Source: Pseudomonas sp. v388
GTDB lineage: Bacteria; Pseudomonadota; Gammaproteobacteria; Pseudomonadales; Pseudomonadaceae
Direction of reading: 5' to 3'
Length of the DNA: 64,000 nt
Assembly: GCF_003935425.1 (NCBI RefSeq)
Contig: NZ_RHQN01000004.1
Span: forward strand, 248,001 to 312,000
The position numbers and the translations under genes were made by a program. Below the pieces are notes generated by a model, which was not told the origin of the DNA, ran no database searches, and worked only from the letters and a program-made list of their open reading frames with translations. Numbering within the stretch: position 1 is the first letter of the stretch; each line of letters starts with the position of its first letter. Shown one piece after another: positions 36,124 to 45,713 of the stretch.

Positions 36124-37004
36124 AAAAACCGATACTGACATTGGGCCGCGTGGTCCTGACTTTGCTGGTGGTTGCCCTCGCCGCAGTCGTGGTGTGGCGC
36201 ATGGTGATGTATTACATGTACGCGCCCTGGACCCGTGACGGCCACATTCGCGCCGACATCGTGCAGATCGCGCCGGACGTGTCCGGGCTGATCCAGAAGG
36301 TCGAGGTAACCGACAACCAGCCCGTGCACCAAGGCCAGGTGCTGTTCACCATCGATCAGGACCGCTTCCGCCTGGCATTGCGCCAGGCCCAGGCGACGGT
36401 CGCCGAGCGCCAGGAAACCTGGGAACAGGCTCGCCGCGAGAACAAGCGCAACCGTGGCCTGGGCAACCTGGTGGCCCGCGAGCAGCTGGAAGAAAGCCAG
36501 TCCCGCGAGGCCCGGGCACTGTCGGCCCTCAACGAGTCGAAAGTCGCCGTGGACGCTGCCCAGCTGAACCTGGACCGTTCGGTGATCCGCAGCCCGGTAG
36601 ATGGCTATCTCAACGACCGCGCCCCGCGCACGCACGAGTTCGTCACCGCCGGCCGCCCGGTGCTGTCGGTGGTGGATGCGGCGTCGTTCCACATCGACGG
36701 TTATTTCGAAGAAACCAAGCTCGACGGCATTCATATCGGCCAGGGCGTGGACATCCGGGTGATCGGCGACAACGCCCGGCTGACCGGCCATGTGGTGAGC
36801 ATCGTCGCCGGTATCGAAGACCGCGACCGCAGCAGCGGCTCCAACCTGCTGCCCAACGTCAACCCGGCGTTCAGCTGGGTACGCCTGGCCCAGCGGATTC
36901 CGGTGCGGATCGCCTTCGATGAAGTGCCCGCCGATTTCCGCATGATCGCCGGGCGCACTGCCACGGTGTCGATCATCGATGAGCGTCCGGGAGCCGCACA
37001 ATGA
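36120..37004 (+). CDS. HlyD/AaeA-type efflux adaptor subunit
   Basis: The 294-residue protein has one N-terminal membrane helix (about 7-30), followed by the biotinyl-lipoyl-like half VSGLIQKVEVTDNQPVHQGQVLFTID. A coiled-coil hairpin (about 85-145) and the second half ...LDRSVIRSPVDGYLNDRAP come next. It links the FUSC pump to the outer-membrane channel in the periplasm. Overlaps of four bases with both neighbours show tight coupling. Confidence 0.9.
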   Translation: MKKPILTLGRVVLTLLVVALAAVVVWRMVMYYMYAPWTRDGHIRADIVQIAPDVSGLIQKVEVTDNQPVHQGQVLFTIDQDRFRLALRQAQATVAERQETWEQARRENKRNRGLGNLVAREQLEESQSREARALSALNESKVAVDAAQLNLDRSVIRSPVDGYLNDRAPRTHEFVTAGRPVLSVVDAASFHIDGYFEETKLDGIHIGQGVDIRVIGDNARLTGHVVSIVAGIEDRDRSSGSNLLPNVNPAFSWVRLAQRIPVRIAFDEVPADFRMIAGRTATVSIIDERPGAAQ

Positions 37005-38431
37005 ATCACCTCGCCCGCCTGGCAACGGTCGGATTCGGCCTGTTGCTGTCCGCCTGCCAGATGGTCGGCCCGGACTACCGGATGCCAGAAGACGGCGCCA
37101 TCACCCGGCCCGACCTGCAAGGCGCACTGGCCGGCAGCTCGGTGAACGCCGTATCGGCGCCGGTCCCCGCTCACTGGTGGCGTTTGTACCAGGACCCGCG
37201 TGTCGATGAACTGGTGCGCCAGGCGTTGGCGTCCAACACCGACCTGCGCATCGCCGCCGCCAACCTGCAACGGGCGCGCTATCAGACCGCCGAAGCCGAG
37301 GCTGCCGGTGGTTTCAGCAGTGGCGCCAAAGTCGGCGCCCAGCGTTTGCAGGAATCTGGCGAAGCCTTTCTGCTGGCCGACAAGGTGCCGGTGGCCAATG
37401 TCGGTGACGTGGGCCTGACCACGTCCTATCAATTCGATCTGTTCGGGACGTTGCAGCGCGGTATCGAAGCGGCCCAGGCCAATGTCGACGCGGCCCAGGC
37501 GGCGGCCGATACGGCGCGCATCACATTGGTGGCGGATGTGGTTCGCGCCTACACGCAGGTCTGCGCCGCCAACGAAGAGCTGGACATTGCCCGTGAATCC
37601 CTGGACTTGCAGCAGCAGAGCGTGACGCTCAACCAGCGGCTACGCGATGCGGGCCGTGGCGATGAAACCCAGGTGACCCGGTCCCAGACTCAGTTCAAAT
37701 CCTTGCGCGCAGAACTACCGCGATATGAAGCGCAGCGCCAGGCCGGGCTGTTCAAACTGTCGATGCTGCTGGCCAGGCCGCTGGAGCAACTGCCGGCGGG
37801 AGTAAGCCACTGCAACGAGCTGCCGCACATCGCCCAGGTGATGCCGGTGGGCGATGGCGCTGCGCTGTTAAAACGCCGACCGGACGTGCGCCAGGCCGAA
37901 CGCCAGTTGGCCGCCGCCACCGCACGCATCGGCGTGGCCACCGGCGAGCTGTATCCGGACATCAGCATCGGCGCGAGCATCGGCACCATCGGCATGCTTG
38001 AAAACCTCGGCAAACCGGCGGCCAATCGCTGGGGCTTTGGCCCGTTGCTGAACTGGACCGTGCCGTCCAACGGTTCCCGCGCGCGCATCCATGAAGCCGA
38101 AGCCTCGACCCAGGCGGCATTGGCGCGCTTCGACGGCGTGGTGCTCAACGCCATCCGCGAAACCCAGACCGGCCTTGCGCAATACACCGCGCTGCTGGAC
38201 CGTCGCGATGCATTGAAGGAAGCCGAGCAATCCGCCCAGGAAGCGGCCGAGCAGACGCACCGTTTCTACGAGGCAGGCCGCGCTTCGTTCCTGGCCGACC
38301 TGCAGGCGACCCGCACCTACACCGACGTCCGCGCCCAACTGGCCGCCGCCAACACCCAGGTTGCCATCGGCCAGATCGACCTGTTCCTGGCGCTGGGTGG
38401 GGGTTGGGAGAAGGAGGATGTTCCACAGTAG
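37001..38431 (+). CDS. Outer-membrane efflux lipoprotein (NodT/OprM family)
   Basis: The 476-residue precursor has a lipoprotein signal (LLLSACQMVGPDY; Cys at about 19) and the two repeated outer-membrane efflux domains of TolC-like channels. VPAHWWRLYQDPRVDELVRQAL and ALLKRRPDVRQAERQLAAATARIGVA are signature blocks. It forms the outer-membrane exit of the four-part system encoded by this operon and is its last gene. Confidence 0.92.
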   Translation: MNHLARLATVGFGLLLSACQMVGPDYRMPEDGAITRPDLQGALAGSSVNAVSAPVPAHWWRLYQDPRVDELVRQALASNTDLRIAAANLQRARYQTAEAEAAGGFSSGAKVGAQRLQESGEAFLLADKVPVANVGDVGLTTSYQFDLFGTLQRGIEAAQANVDAAQAAADTARITLVADVVRAYTQVCAANEELDIARESLDLQQQSVTLNQRLRDAGRGDETQVTRSQTQFKSLRAELPRYEAQRQAGLFKLSMLLARPLEQLPAGVSHCNELPHIAQVMPVGDGAALLKRRPDVRQAERQLAAATARIGVATGELYPDISIGASIGTIGMLENLGKPAANRWGFGPLLNWTVPSNGSRARIHEAEASTQAALARFDGVVLNAIRETQTGLAQYTALLDRRDALKEAEQSAQEAAEQTHRFYEAGRASFLADLQATRTYTDVRAQLAAANTQVAIGQIDLFLALGGGWEKEDVPQ

Positions 38432-38447
38432 GAACGGCGCAGAACTT

Positions 38448-38480
38448 GTGGGAGCGGAGCGCCGCCCGGTCCGCTCCCAC
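38448..38480. terminator. Perfect 11-bp inverted repeat after the efflux operon
   Basis: GTGGGAGCGGA (38448-38458) and TCCGCTCCCAC (38470-38480) are exact inverses around an 11-base loop. It is a REP-like palindrome without a T-run and is placed where the efflux operon should end. Confidence 0.6.
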
Positions 38481-38556
38481 CGTGTTCTTATCCTTGCCCT
38501 TGCGCTACAACCCCCATTCCTCCTAGGCTCACGCGATCTTCATTTCGGAAAACACC

Positions 38557-39390
38557 ATGGACACCTCTCTCAGCCGCCGCGAACGGCTGCATGTCGTCAT
38601 CTTCCAGGCTGACACGCCCGCGGGACGCCGCTTCGACAAGATTCTGCTGGTCATCATCCTGCTGAGTCTGCTGGTCACCGTCATCGACAGCATCGAAAGC
38701 ATCCACCGCGAGTACGCGGACCTGTTCGCCTATATCGAATGGGGCTTCACCCTCACCTTCGCCGTCGAATACCTGCTGCGCCTGTACTGCTCGCCGCGAC
38801 CGATGAAATACGCGTTCAGCTTCTATGGCCTGGTGGATCTGCTGGCCATCGTGCCGGGCGTGCTGGCGATCTATTACAGCGACGCCCAATACCTGCTGAT
38901 CGTGCGGATCGTGCGCATGCTGCGGATTTTCCGGGTGCTCAAGCTCGGCAACTATCTGCGCCAGGCCAACTACCTGCTGGCGGCACTGCGCGGCAGCAAG
39001 CAGAAAATCATCGTGTTCCTGGTCACGGTTTCCACACTGGTCACCATTTTCGGCACGCTGATGTACGTGATCGAAGGCCCCGAGCACGGCTTCACCAGCA
39101 TTCCCAAGGGCATCTACTGGGCGATCGTGACCCTGACCACGGTGGGTTTCGGCGACATCGTGCCCAAGACGCCATTGGGCCAGATGCTCTCTTCGCTGGT
39201 GATGATCACCGGTTACTCGATCATCGCCGTGCCCACCGGCATCTTCACCGCCGAGCTGGCCAATGCCATGCGCGGTGAACAGCTCAAGCACGACTGCCCG
39301 GTGTGCGCTAAAAAATTTCACGAGCACGGCGCCGCGTTCTGCTCGCGTTGCGGCAACGCGCTGTTCACCAGGCTGGAAAAGCAGCTATAA
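38557..39390 (+). CDS. Voltage-gated-type potassium channel with C-terminal zinc ribbon
   Basis: The 277-residue protein has six membrane helices. The S4-like segment carries regular arginines (IVRIVRMLRIFRVLKLGNYL) and the pore filter is TTVGFGD, which is selective for potassium. After S6 (TGYSIIAVPTGIFTAELANAM) there is a short zinc-ribbon tail with CPVC and CSRC, two CxxC pairs about 14 residues apart. The tail might sense metal or redox state or mediate assembly. It is a single gene. Confidence 0.88.
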   Translation: MDTSLSRRERLHVVIFQADTPAGRRFDKILLVIILLSLLVTVIDSIESIHREYADLFAYIEWGFTLTFAVEYLLRLYCSPRPMKYAFSFYGLVDLLAIVPGVLAIYYSDAQYLLIVRIVRMLRIFRVLKLGNYLRQANYLLAALRGSKQKIIVFLVTVSTLVTIFGTLMYVIEGPEHGFTSIPKGIYWAIVTLTTVGFGDIVPKTPLGQMLSSLVMITGYSIIAVPTGIFTAELANAMRGEQLKHDCPVCAKKFHEHGAAFCSRCGNALFTRLEKQL

Positions 39391-39488
39391 GCACAGACGT
39401 TTTTGATCTTTAGCAGGCGCGGGCTCTGCGGCTATAGTCGCGGCAATCCGCCATCAATCGACGACATCGACATAACAAGGACTTTGCA

Positions 39489-40487
39489 GTGAACAGACTT
39501 TTCGCCGCTTCGTTACTCGCCGCAGGCCTGGCCTTCGCTGGCGCGGCCCAGGCTGCCCCGACCCTGCTCAACGTTTCCTACGACGTCATGCGTGACTTCT
39601 ATAAGGACTACAACAGCGCCTTCCAGAAGCATTGGAAAGCCGAGCACAAAGAAGACGTGACGGTGCAGATGTCCTTCGGCGGTTCTAGCAAGCAGGCGCG
39701 TTCGGTCATTGATGGGCTGCCGGCCGATGTCATCACCATGAACATGGCGACCGACATCAACGCGCTGGCCGATAACGGCGAACTGGTGCCGAAGGACTGG
39801 GTCAGTCGCCTGCCGAACAACAGCGCACCGTTCACCTCGGCCACCGTGTTTATCGTGCGCAAGGGCAACCCCAAGGCGCTGAAGGACTGGCCGGACCTGA
39901 TCAAGGACGGCGTGGAAGTGATCGTGCCCAATCCGAAAACCTCGGGTAACGGCCGCTACACCTACTTGTCTGCCTGGGGCTATACCCTGAAGAACGGCGG
40001 CGACGAAGCCGCAGCGCGCAAGTTCGTCGGTGCGCTGTTTGCCCACGTCCCGGTGCTGGACACCGGCGGCCGTGGCGCGACCACCACTTTCATGACCAAC
40101 CAGATCGGCGACGTGCTGGTGACCTTCGAAAACGAAGCGGAAATGATCGCCCGTGAATTCGGCCGCGATCAGTTCGAAGTGGTCTACCCGAGCGTTTCTG
40201 CCGAAGCCGAACCGCCGGTGAGCGTGGTGGACAAGGTGGTCGAGAAGAAACAGTCCCGGGCATTGGCCGAAAGCTATCTGAAATACCTGTGGTCGCCGGA
40301 AGGCCAGGAAATCGCCGCCACCAACTACCTGCGTCCGCGTAACCCGGACGTGCTGGCCAAGTACAAGGACCGTTTCCCGAAAGTCGACTTCCTGTCCGTG
40401 GAGAAAACCTTCGGTGACTGGCGCACCGTGCAGAAGACCCACTTCATCGACGGCGGGGTGTTCGACCAGATTTATCCGGCGAAGTAG
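39489..40487 (+). CDS. sbp: Periplasmic sulfate-binding protein
   Basis: This 332-residue precursor starts with GTG at 39489, with AAGGA upstream and a signal peptide cleaved after AQA. The sulfate-binding family blocks are complete: LLNVSYDVMRDFYKDYNSAF, FGGSSKQARSVIDGLPADVI, NPKTSGNGRYTYLSAWG and the C-terminal HFIDGGVFDQIY. It would deliver sulfate or thiosulfate to a CysTWA ABC transporter, but no permease or ATPase gene follows, so it must share a transporter encoded elsewhere. A TATAGT at 39433-39438 could be its -10 element. Confidence 0.92.
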   Translation: MNRLFAASLLAAGLAFAGAAQAAPTLLNVSYDVMRDFYKDYNSAFQKHWKAEHKEDVTVQMSFGGSSKQARSVIDGLPADVITMNMATDINALADNGELVPKDWVSRLPNNSAPFTSATVFIVRKGNPKALKDWPDLIKDGVEVIVPNPKTSGNGRYTYLSAWGYTLKNGGDEAAARKFVGALFAHVPVLDTGGRGATTTFMTNQIGDVLVTFENEAEMIAREFGRDQFEVVYPSVSAEAEPPVSVVDKVVEKKQSRALAESYLKYLWSPEGQEIAATNYLRPRNPDVLAKYKDRFPKVDFLSVEKTFGDWRTVQKTHFIDGGVFDQIYPAK

Positions 40488-40517
40488 TAATAGCTCGACG
40501 TAAAAACGGCGACCTCC

Positions 40518-40609
40518 TGTGGGAGCGAGCTTGCTCGCGACGAGGCCGGTGAATCCACAGCATTTTCGGGGTCTGTGCATCCGCTGTCGCGAGCAAGCTC
40601 CCTCCCACG
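40518..40609. repeat. REP/BIME-type inverted pair
   Basis: TGTGGGAGCGAGCTTGCTCGCGACGAGGCC and GCTGTCGCGAGCAAGCTCCCTCCCACG are the two arms, with about 35 bases between. It lies between sbp and the convergent lipoprotein gene, just before a true terminator. Confidence 0.8.
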
Positions 40610-40612
40610 AAT

Positions 40613-40645
40613 AAAAACGGCGACCCTGAGGTCGCCGTTTTTTTA
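40613..40645. terminator. Bidirectional intrinsic terminator
   Basis: AAAACGGCGACC and GGTCGCCGTTTT form a perfect stem around CTGA, with A-run on the left and T-run (seven T) on the right. It can end transcription from sbp on the plus strand and from the ccm/lipoprotein side on the minus strand. Confidence 0.9.
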
Positions 40646-40651
40646 GGTCAA

Positions 40652-41071
40652 TCACTGCCCGAACTTGCGACCCAATCCGGCCGGTACACCGCTGGCATCG
40701 GTGGCTTCCCACGGGCCGTCGAGACTGGTGGCCCAGCTCCAGCCGTCGTTCCATTTGTAGTAGGTGCGCTGGCGGTAGAAGGTATTGGGCTGACCGTCCA
40801 TCACGTACACGCCCATCCGCGCATCCCAATGACTGTCACCGCCCGGTGGCGGAGCGAAGCTGGCGGAAGTTTTCGGCCCGCTGGACGGCGCCTTGGCCGG
40901 CGCCTGAGGTGGTTTCTTCGGGGTCGCGCCCGGACGTGGCGCACCCGGCTGCTGAGTGCCGGGCAAGGTCTGGATCGGTTCCTGACTGCGTGGTCCCGGA
41001 GGCTGATGCACCGCACAGGCACTCAGGCCAAGAACCATACCCAACAAGGTGACACGAGCAGTGCGGTACAT
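40652..41071 (-). CDS. Small proline-rich lipoprotein of unknown function
   Basis: The 139-residue precursor has a lipobox LSAC (Cys19). A Pro/Ala/Lys-rich spacer of about 55 residues follows, then a compact C-terminal domain rich in Tyr and Trp (YRQRTYYKWNDGWSWATS, DGPWEATD, VPAGLGRKF). The end resembles lipoproteins with YYxxxGxWYxS...GPW repeats. It is 11 bases downstream of ccmI on the same strand and so may be co-transcribed with the cytochrome c maturation operon. No link to haem is visible (no CxxCH). Confidence 0.75.
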   Translation of the reverse strand: MYRTARVTLLGMVLGLSACAVHQPPGPRSQEPIQTLPGTQQPGAPRPGATPKKPPQAPAKAPSSGPKTSASFAPPPGGDSHWDARMGVYVMDGQPNTFYRQRTYYKWNDGWSWATSLDGPWEATDASGVPAGLGRKFGQ

Positions 41072-41082
41072 AAGCGAATTCT

Positions 41083-42276
41083 CTAGTTATCTGGACTGTC
41101 GATGGTCAGCGTCTGCAGAGCGGTTACGCTAGCGGCCAGGGGCTGGCTGCGGCCAATCCACTCTCCAGTGGTCGGCTGACCTGCACGGGACACCCGCGCA
41201 CTGAGTTGGACTTGCGCAAAGTTCGACAGTTTCAGTTGCGGCATCATTGCGTCGGCATCAGTCAGCAGTACCTCGGTCGGCAGATCGGCAATTGTCACCC
41301 GCTTGACCGCCAGCGGTGCCGGCGGACCCTCCACGGCGCGGGCAAAGATGAACACGCTGTCACCCGGTAGCACCCTGGCCTTGAGCGCCGGCGCCAGCTC
41401 GACCCGCAATCTGATACCCGCCTGTTGCGCAACGTTTGCTGCCTGTTCGCCGCCCTCGGCGAGTTTTTCCCGCGCGCGGGCAATGCCGCCTTCCAGCGCC
41501 GAACCGGACTGGTCCTTCTCCGGCAGTGCCGCCAGCAGCCGCGTCCAGTAATCGACGGCCGCTGCATAGCGCTCGGTCTCGAACGCGGCGATACCCAGCA
41601 GTCCCAAACTGGTGACTTCCTTGGGATCGCCCTTGAGCGCCTCGTCGGTCAACGCCTGGACCTGAGGAGTGAATGACTTGTCGCCGGCGAAATACAGCGC
41701 CTGAGCCCACTGCCCGAGCAGTTCCGGCTGACGCCCGGCCAACGCGACCGCCCGTTCGAAACTGCGCGCCGCTTCCACCGGCCGTTCCTGGGACATGTAG
41801 CTGCGCGCCAGGAAATACCAGCTTTGGACTGAATCGGGCTGTGCCTTGACGGTACGTTCGAGCCGCTGGATCACATCCTCCAGGGAATTGGGCGGCTGCT
41901 CGAACTCGCGGGTCAGCTCGACCTTGTCGCTGGAACCCAGGTGCAGGTACAGACCCAGGCCGGTCAGCGGCACCAGCAGCGCTGCCAGCAACGGCAGCGC
42001 CTTGCCCAGCCGGGCATTGCGGGCCGTCGTGGCGTCTTGGGTATCGGCCAGCAATTCGCGGGCGGCTTCGGCTCGACCGTTTTCCAGCTGCGCGGCGCTG
42101 AGCACACCTTCTTCACGCAGGTCGTGGAGTTGCGCCAGACGTTCCTGATACAACGAAACGTTGACCGCTTCACGGTCTTGCTCGACCAGCGCTCGCTGAC
42201 CACGCAGGAGCGGAACCAGTAGAAAACTCAAGGCCGCCAGGAGCAGCAGGCCGACGGCCATCCAGAAATCGATCAT
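41083..42276 (-). CDS. ccmI: Cytochrome c maturation protein CcmI
   Basis: The 397-residue protein has an N-terminal membrane helix ([24 protein letters not shown]), a cytoplasmic segment with [27 protein letters not shown], a second helix (about 88-110) and periplasmic TPR repeats (about 130-260: [32 protein letters not shown]). An extra C-terminal domain follows. CcmI chaperones apocytochrome c to the haem ligation complex CcmFH. It overlaps ccmH by four bases and is the last core gene of the operon. Confidence 0.92.
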   Translation of the reverse strand: MIDFWMAVGLLLLAALSFLLVPLLRGQRALVEQDREAVNVSLYQERLAQLHDLREEGVLSAAQLENGRAEAARELLADTQDATTARNARLGKALPLLAALLVPLTGLGLYLHLGSSDKVELTREFEQPPNSLEDVIQRLERTVKAQPDSVQSWYFLARSYMSQERPVEAARSFERAVALAGRQPELLGQWAQALYFAGDKSFTPQVQALTDEALKGDPKEVTSLGLLGIAAFETERYAAAVDYWTRLLAALPEKDQSGSALEGGIARAREKLAEGGEQAANVAQQAGIRLRVELAPALKARVLPGDSVFIFARAVEGPPAPLAVKRVTIADLPTEVLLTDADAMMPQLKLSNFAQVQLSARVSRAGQPTTGEWIGRSQPLAASVTALQTLTIDSPDN

Positions 42277-42743
42277 TCTCGGTTCTTATCCAACAGTTGG
42301 GAGAGGCGCTGACGCTCCTCGTCGGAAAGCACATCGGCCTGTTCGCGGCGAGTGCCACGACGACGGCCGACGATGACGCCGATCACCACCAGCCCGCCGC
42401 CCAGCAACAGCGCCGGGCCGAACCACAGCAACCAGGTGCGGGAACTCAGCTCGGGCTTGTAGCGCACGAACTCACCGTAGCGGTCGACCATGAATTCGAT
42501 GATCTGCCGATTGCTCTGGCCTTCTTCGAGCATGCGATAGATTTCCTTGCGCAGGTCGGCCGCGATCGGCGCGTTGGAATCGGCGATGTCCTGGTTCTGG
42601 CATTTGGGGCAGCGCAGCTCGCGAGTCAACTCGCTGTAGCGGGCGCGTTCGGCCTCGTCACGAAACTGATAGGCATCGATGGCGGCCTGGGCGACACCGG
42701 CCAATCCGATGCTCAACACTGCGGCAAGCATCCAGCGCTTCAT
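42273..42743 (-). CDS. ccmH: Cytochrome c maturation protein CcmH
   Basis: This 156-residue precursor has a signal peptide (cleavage near AQA). The redox motif [19 protein letters not shown] contains the CxxC pair that keeps the apocytochrome haem-binding cysteines reduced. One C-terminal membrane helix follows (about 103-125). It is the N-terminal half of E. coli CcmH; the TPR half is the separate ccmI. Its start overlaps ccmG by four bases. Confidence 0.93.
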   Translation of the reverse strand: MKRWMLAAVLSIGLAGVAQAAIDAYQFRDEAERARYSELTRELRCPKCQNQDIADSNAPIAADLRKEIYRMLEEGQSNRQIIEFMVDRYGEFVRYKPELSSRTWLLWFGPALLLGGGLVVIGVIVGRRRGTRREQADVLSDEERQRLSQLLDKNRE

Positions 42744-43273
42744 GGCGTTTCATCCACAAGGGCCTGATACAACCCGGCGAGTTTTTCCCGCCAGACCGTT
42801 TCGTCGATGACCCCGACGTATTTGTGACGAATGATGCCCTTGCGGTCGATCAGGAAGGTTTCCGGCGCACCGTACACGCCCAGGTTGAGGCCCAGTGAGC
42901 CTTGCTCGTCACGAATATTGAGCAGGTAAGGATCGTGGAAATCCTTCAGCCACTTGAGGGCGTCGGCGTTCACGTCCTTGTAGTTGACGCCGTAGATCCG
43001 CACGCCTTGTCCGGCCAGTTTGTTGAGCACCGGATGCTCCGCGCGACAGGCGATGCACCAAGTGGCCCAGACGTTGACCAGCGCCGGTTTGCCCAGCAGG
43101 TCGGCGCGGGTCAGCAGCCTGTCGCTCTGCACCTCGCGCAGGGAAAACTCCGGGAACGGTTTGTCGATCAGGGCCGACGGCAGCTCGGCCGGGTCCAGGT
43201 ACAGGCCGCGATAGAGAAACAGCGCCACGCCAAGGAAGATCAACAGCGGCAATACCATGATCCAGCGCTTCAT
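42740..43273 (-). CDS. ccmG: Thiol:disulfide interchange protein CcmG/DsbE
   Basis: The 177-residue protein has an N-terminal membrane anchor (about 3-22) and a periplasmic thioredoxin fold. The active site is WATWCIACRAEH; most CcmG proteins have CxPC or CVPC, and here the pair is CIAC. GVNYKDVNADALKWL and GVYGAPETFLID are the CcmG-specific acidic and cis-Pro segments. It passes reductant to CcmH and apocytochrome. It overlaps ccmF by four bases. Confidence 0.93.
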   Translation of the reverse strand: MKRWIMVLPLLIFLGVALFLYRGLYLDPAELPSALIDKPFPEFSLREVQSDRLLTRADLLGKPALVNVWATWCIACRAEHPVLNKLAGQGVRIYGVNYKDVNADALKWLKDFHDPYLLNIRDEQGSLGLNLGVYGAPETFLIDRKGIIRHKYVGVIDETVWREKLAGLYQALVDETP

Positions 43274-45243
43274 ACTGCTGCTCCCGTCAATGCCAGCGTC
43301 TCGCGCTCCCGGCGCTCGGCCTTGGAACGATAACGTCGATCCAGCGCGGCCAGCACACCGCCCAGCCCGGTCAGCAGCCCGCCGAACCAGATCCAGCGCA
43401 CGAAGGGTTTGACATGGACCCGCACCGCCCAGGCGCCGTTGCCCAGCGGTTCGCCGAGGGCGACGTACAGGTCACGGGTGAAACCGGCGTCGATACCCGC
43501 TTCGGTCATCATCGACTGCTGCACGCTGTACAGGCGTTTTTCCGGATGCAGGACGCTGATCACCTGGCCGTCGCGCAGCACGCGGATGGTGCCGCGGTCG
43601 GAGGTGAAGTTCGGTCCCTGATAATGGCGTGCCCCGTCGAATACGAACCGGTAACCGCCCAGCTCGGTGGACTCACCGGGCGCCAGGCGCAGATCGCGTT
43701 CGGCACTGTACTGACTGGAGAGCACCACGCCCAGTGCACAAACGGCAATGCCGATGTGCGCCAGTTGCATGCCCCAGTAACTGCGGGTCAGGCCGCGCAG
43801 GCCCTGGAACAGTCCCTTGTGGCGGGTCTTGTCCAACAGGTCGCGAACCCCGGCCAACAGCACCCAGGCGGCCAGCAATACAGTCGCCAGCACCGCCCAG
43901 TTGAAATCGCCCATGAGCAGGCCCACCACCACCGCCAGCGCGGCGCTGCCCAGCAGCACCGGGGTGAGCATGCCAACCAGCCACTTGAGCGGCGTGTCTT
44001 TCCAGCGCACCAGCACGCCAACCGCCATGACCCCCATCAGCAGCGCCATCAAGGGCACGAACATGGCATTGAAATACGGCGGCCCGACCGACATCTTGGC
44101 GCCGCTCAAGGCATCGAGCACCAGCGGATACAGGGTGCCGAGCAAAATCATCGAGGCCGCCACCACCAGCACCAGGTTATTGCCCAGCAACAGGGTTTCC
44201 CGCGACCAGAGGCCGAAACCAACGTGGCTTTTGACCACCGGCGCCCGAATCGCGAACAGCGTCAGCGAACCGCCGACCACCACCAGCAGGAATGCGAGGA
44301 TGAACACGCCGCGGGCCGGATCGGACGCGAACGCATGTACCGAGGTCAACACGCCGGAACGCACCAGGAAAGTGCCCAGCAGGCTCAGGGAAAAAGCCGC
44401 AATGGCCAGCAGCACGGTCCAGCTTTTGAACACGCCGCGCTTTTCCGTGACGGCCAGCGAGTGAATCAGCGCAGTGCCCACCAGCCACGGCATGAAGGAG
44501 GCGTTTTCCACCGGGTCCCAGAACCACCAGCCGCCCCAGCCCAGTTCGTAATAGGCCCACCAGGAACCCAGGGTGATGCCGATCCCCAGGAACGCCCAAG
44601 CCACGATGGTCCACGGCCGCGACCAGCGTGCCCAGGCCGCGTCGAGTCGACCGCCCAGCAAGGCGGCGATGGCAAAGGCGAAGGCCACGGAGAAACCGAC
44701 GTACCCCATGTAGAGCATCGGCGGATGCACGATCAGCCCGATATCCTGCAACAGCGGATTCAGATCGCGGCCATTGGCCGGAATCTGCGGCAGGATTCGC
44801 GAGAACGGATTGGAGGTCAGGATCAGGAACAACATGAAGCCGACACTGATCATGCCCATCACCGCCAGGACCCGCGCGAGCATGACTTGCGGCAGTCCGC
44901 GGGAGAACACCGACACCGCGAAGGTCCAGCCGCCGAGGATCAACGCCCAGAGCAGCAGCGAACCTTCGTGTGCGCCCCACACGGCGCTGAACTTGTAATA
45001 CCACGGCAGCGCACTGTTCGAGTTTTCGGCGACGTACGCGACCGAAAAATCGTCAGCCATGAAAGCCTGGGTCAGACAGCCGAAGGCGAACACCAGGAAG
45101 GCGAATTGGCCCCACGCGGCCGGCCGCGCCAGACTCATCCACAAGCGGTCGCCGCGCCAGGCACCGATCAGCGGGATAAAGGCTTGTACCACGGCGAAGC
45201 ACAGCGCCAGGATCATGGCCAGATGGCCGAGTTCAGGAATCAT
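43270..45243 (-). CDS. ccmF: Haem lyase subunit CcmF
   Basis: The protein is 657 residues from the ATG at 45243 (MIPELGHLAMILALCFA), with AGGG upstream. It has about 14-15 membrane helices. The haem-handling tryptophan-rich motif is present as GWGGWWFWDPVENASFMPW, and the histidines LIVHPPMLYMGYVG and HSLAVTEKRG flank it. It ligates haem from holo-CcmE to apocytochrome c with CcmH and CcmI. Confidence 0.95.
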   Translation of the reverse strand: MIPELGHLAMILALCFAVVQAFIPLIGAWRGDRLWMSLARPAAWGQFAFLVFAFGCLTQAFMADDFSVAYVAENSNSALPWYYKFSAVWGAHEGSLLLWALILGGWTFAVSVFSRGLPQVMLARVLAVMGMISVGFMLFLILTSNPFSRILPQIPANGRDLNPLLQDIGLIVHPPMLYMGYVGFSVAFAFAIAALLGGRLDAAWARWSRPWTIVAWAFLGIGITLGSWWAYYELGWGGWWFWDPVENASFMPWLVGTALIHSLAVTEKRGVFKSWTVLLAIAAFSLSLLGTFLVRSGVLTSVHAFASDPARGVFILAFLLVVVGGSLTLFAIRAPVVKSHVGFGLWSRETLLLGNNLVLVVAASMILLGTLYPLVLDALSGAKMSVGPPYFNAMFVPLMALLMGVMAVGVLVRWKDTPLKWLVGMLTPVLLGSAALAVVVGLLMGDFNWAVLATVLLAAWVLLAGVRDLLDKTRHKGLFQGLRGLTRSYWGMQLAHIGIAVCALGVVLSSQYSAERDLRLAPGESTELGGYRFVFDGARHYQGPNFTSDRGTIRVLRDGQVISVLHPEKRLYSVQQSMMTEAGIDAGFTRDLYVALGEPLGNGAWAVRVHVKPFVRWIWFGGLLTGLGGVLAALDRRYRSKAERRERETLALTGAAV

Positions 45244-45245
45244 GA

Positions 45246-45713
45246 TCAACCCTGTTTCGATGGTGTGGGGGCCGGAGCCGGTGCCGCTTGCCCACTGTCC
45301 TTGAGGGCCTTGGTGACTTCAGGCGGCATGTACTTTTCGTCGTGCTTGGCCAGCACTTCGTCGGCGACCACCACGCCGTCGGCGTTGAGTTTTCCGAGGG
45401 CGACAATACCCTGCCCTTCGCGGAACAGATCCGGCAGGATGCCGCGATAGGTGATGGTCACCGATTTGCTGAAGTCGGTGACCACGAAACGCACGTCCAG
45501 CGAGTCTGCCGAGCGTTGCAACGAACCCTGGGCAACCATGCCGCCGGCGCGGATGCGGGTCTCCAGCGGCGCTTCGCCATTGGCGATCTGGGTCGGGGTG
45601 TAGAACAGGTTGATGTTCTCTTTCAAAGCACTGAGCGCCAGGGCGAGCGCCGCACCGACGCCGGCCAGAATGGCGAGAATGATCAACAGGCGCTTCTTGC
45701 GCGCAGGATTCAC
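45246..45713 (-). CDS. ccmE: Periplasmic haem chaperone CcmE
   Basis: The 155-residue protein has an N-terminal anchor (about 7-30) and an OB fold (about 40-130). The haem-binding histidine is in [14 protein letters not shown]. It receives haem from CcmC and delivers it to CcmF. A tail rich in Ala/Pro follows. Only two bases separate it from the ccmF start, and its own start overlaps ccmD by four bases. Confidence 0.94.
   Translation of the reverse strand: MNPARKKRLLIILAILAGVGAALALALSALKENINLFYTPTQIANGEAPLETRIRAGGMVAQGSLQRSADSLDVRFVVTDFSKSVTITYRGILPDLFREGQGIVALGKLNADGVVVADEVLAKHDEKYMPPEVTKALKDSGQAAPAPAPTPSKQG

Noticed and set aside
43414-45450. 678-codon open frame on the plus strand across ccmF
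   Set aside because: It is rich in Gln/His/Arg, with no signal, domain or ribosome-binding site, and lies over the well-supported ccmF and ccmE genes.
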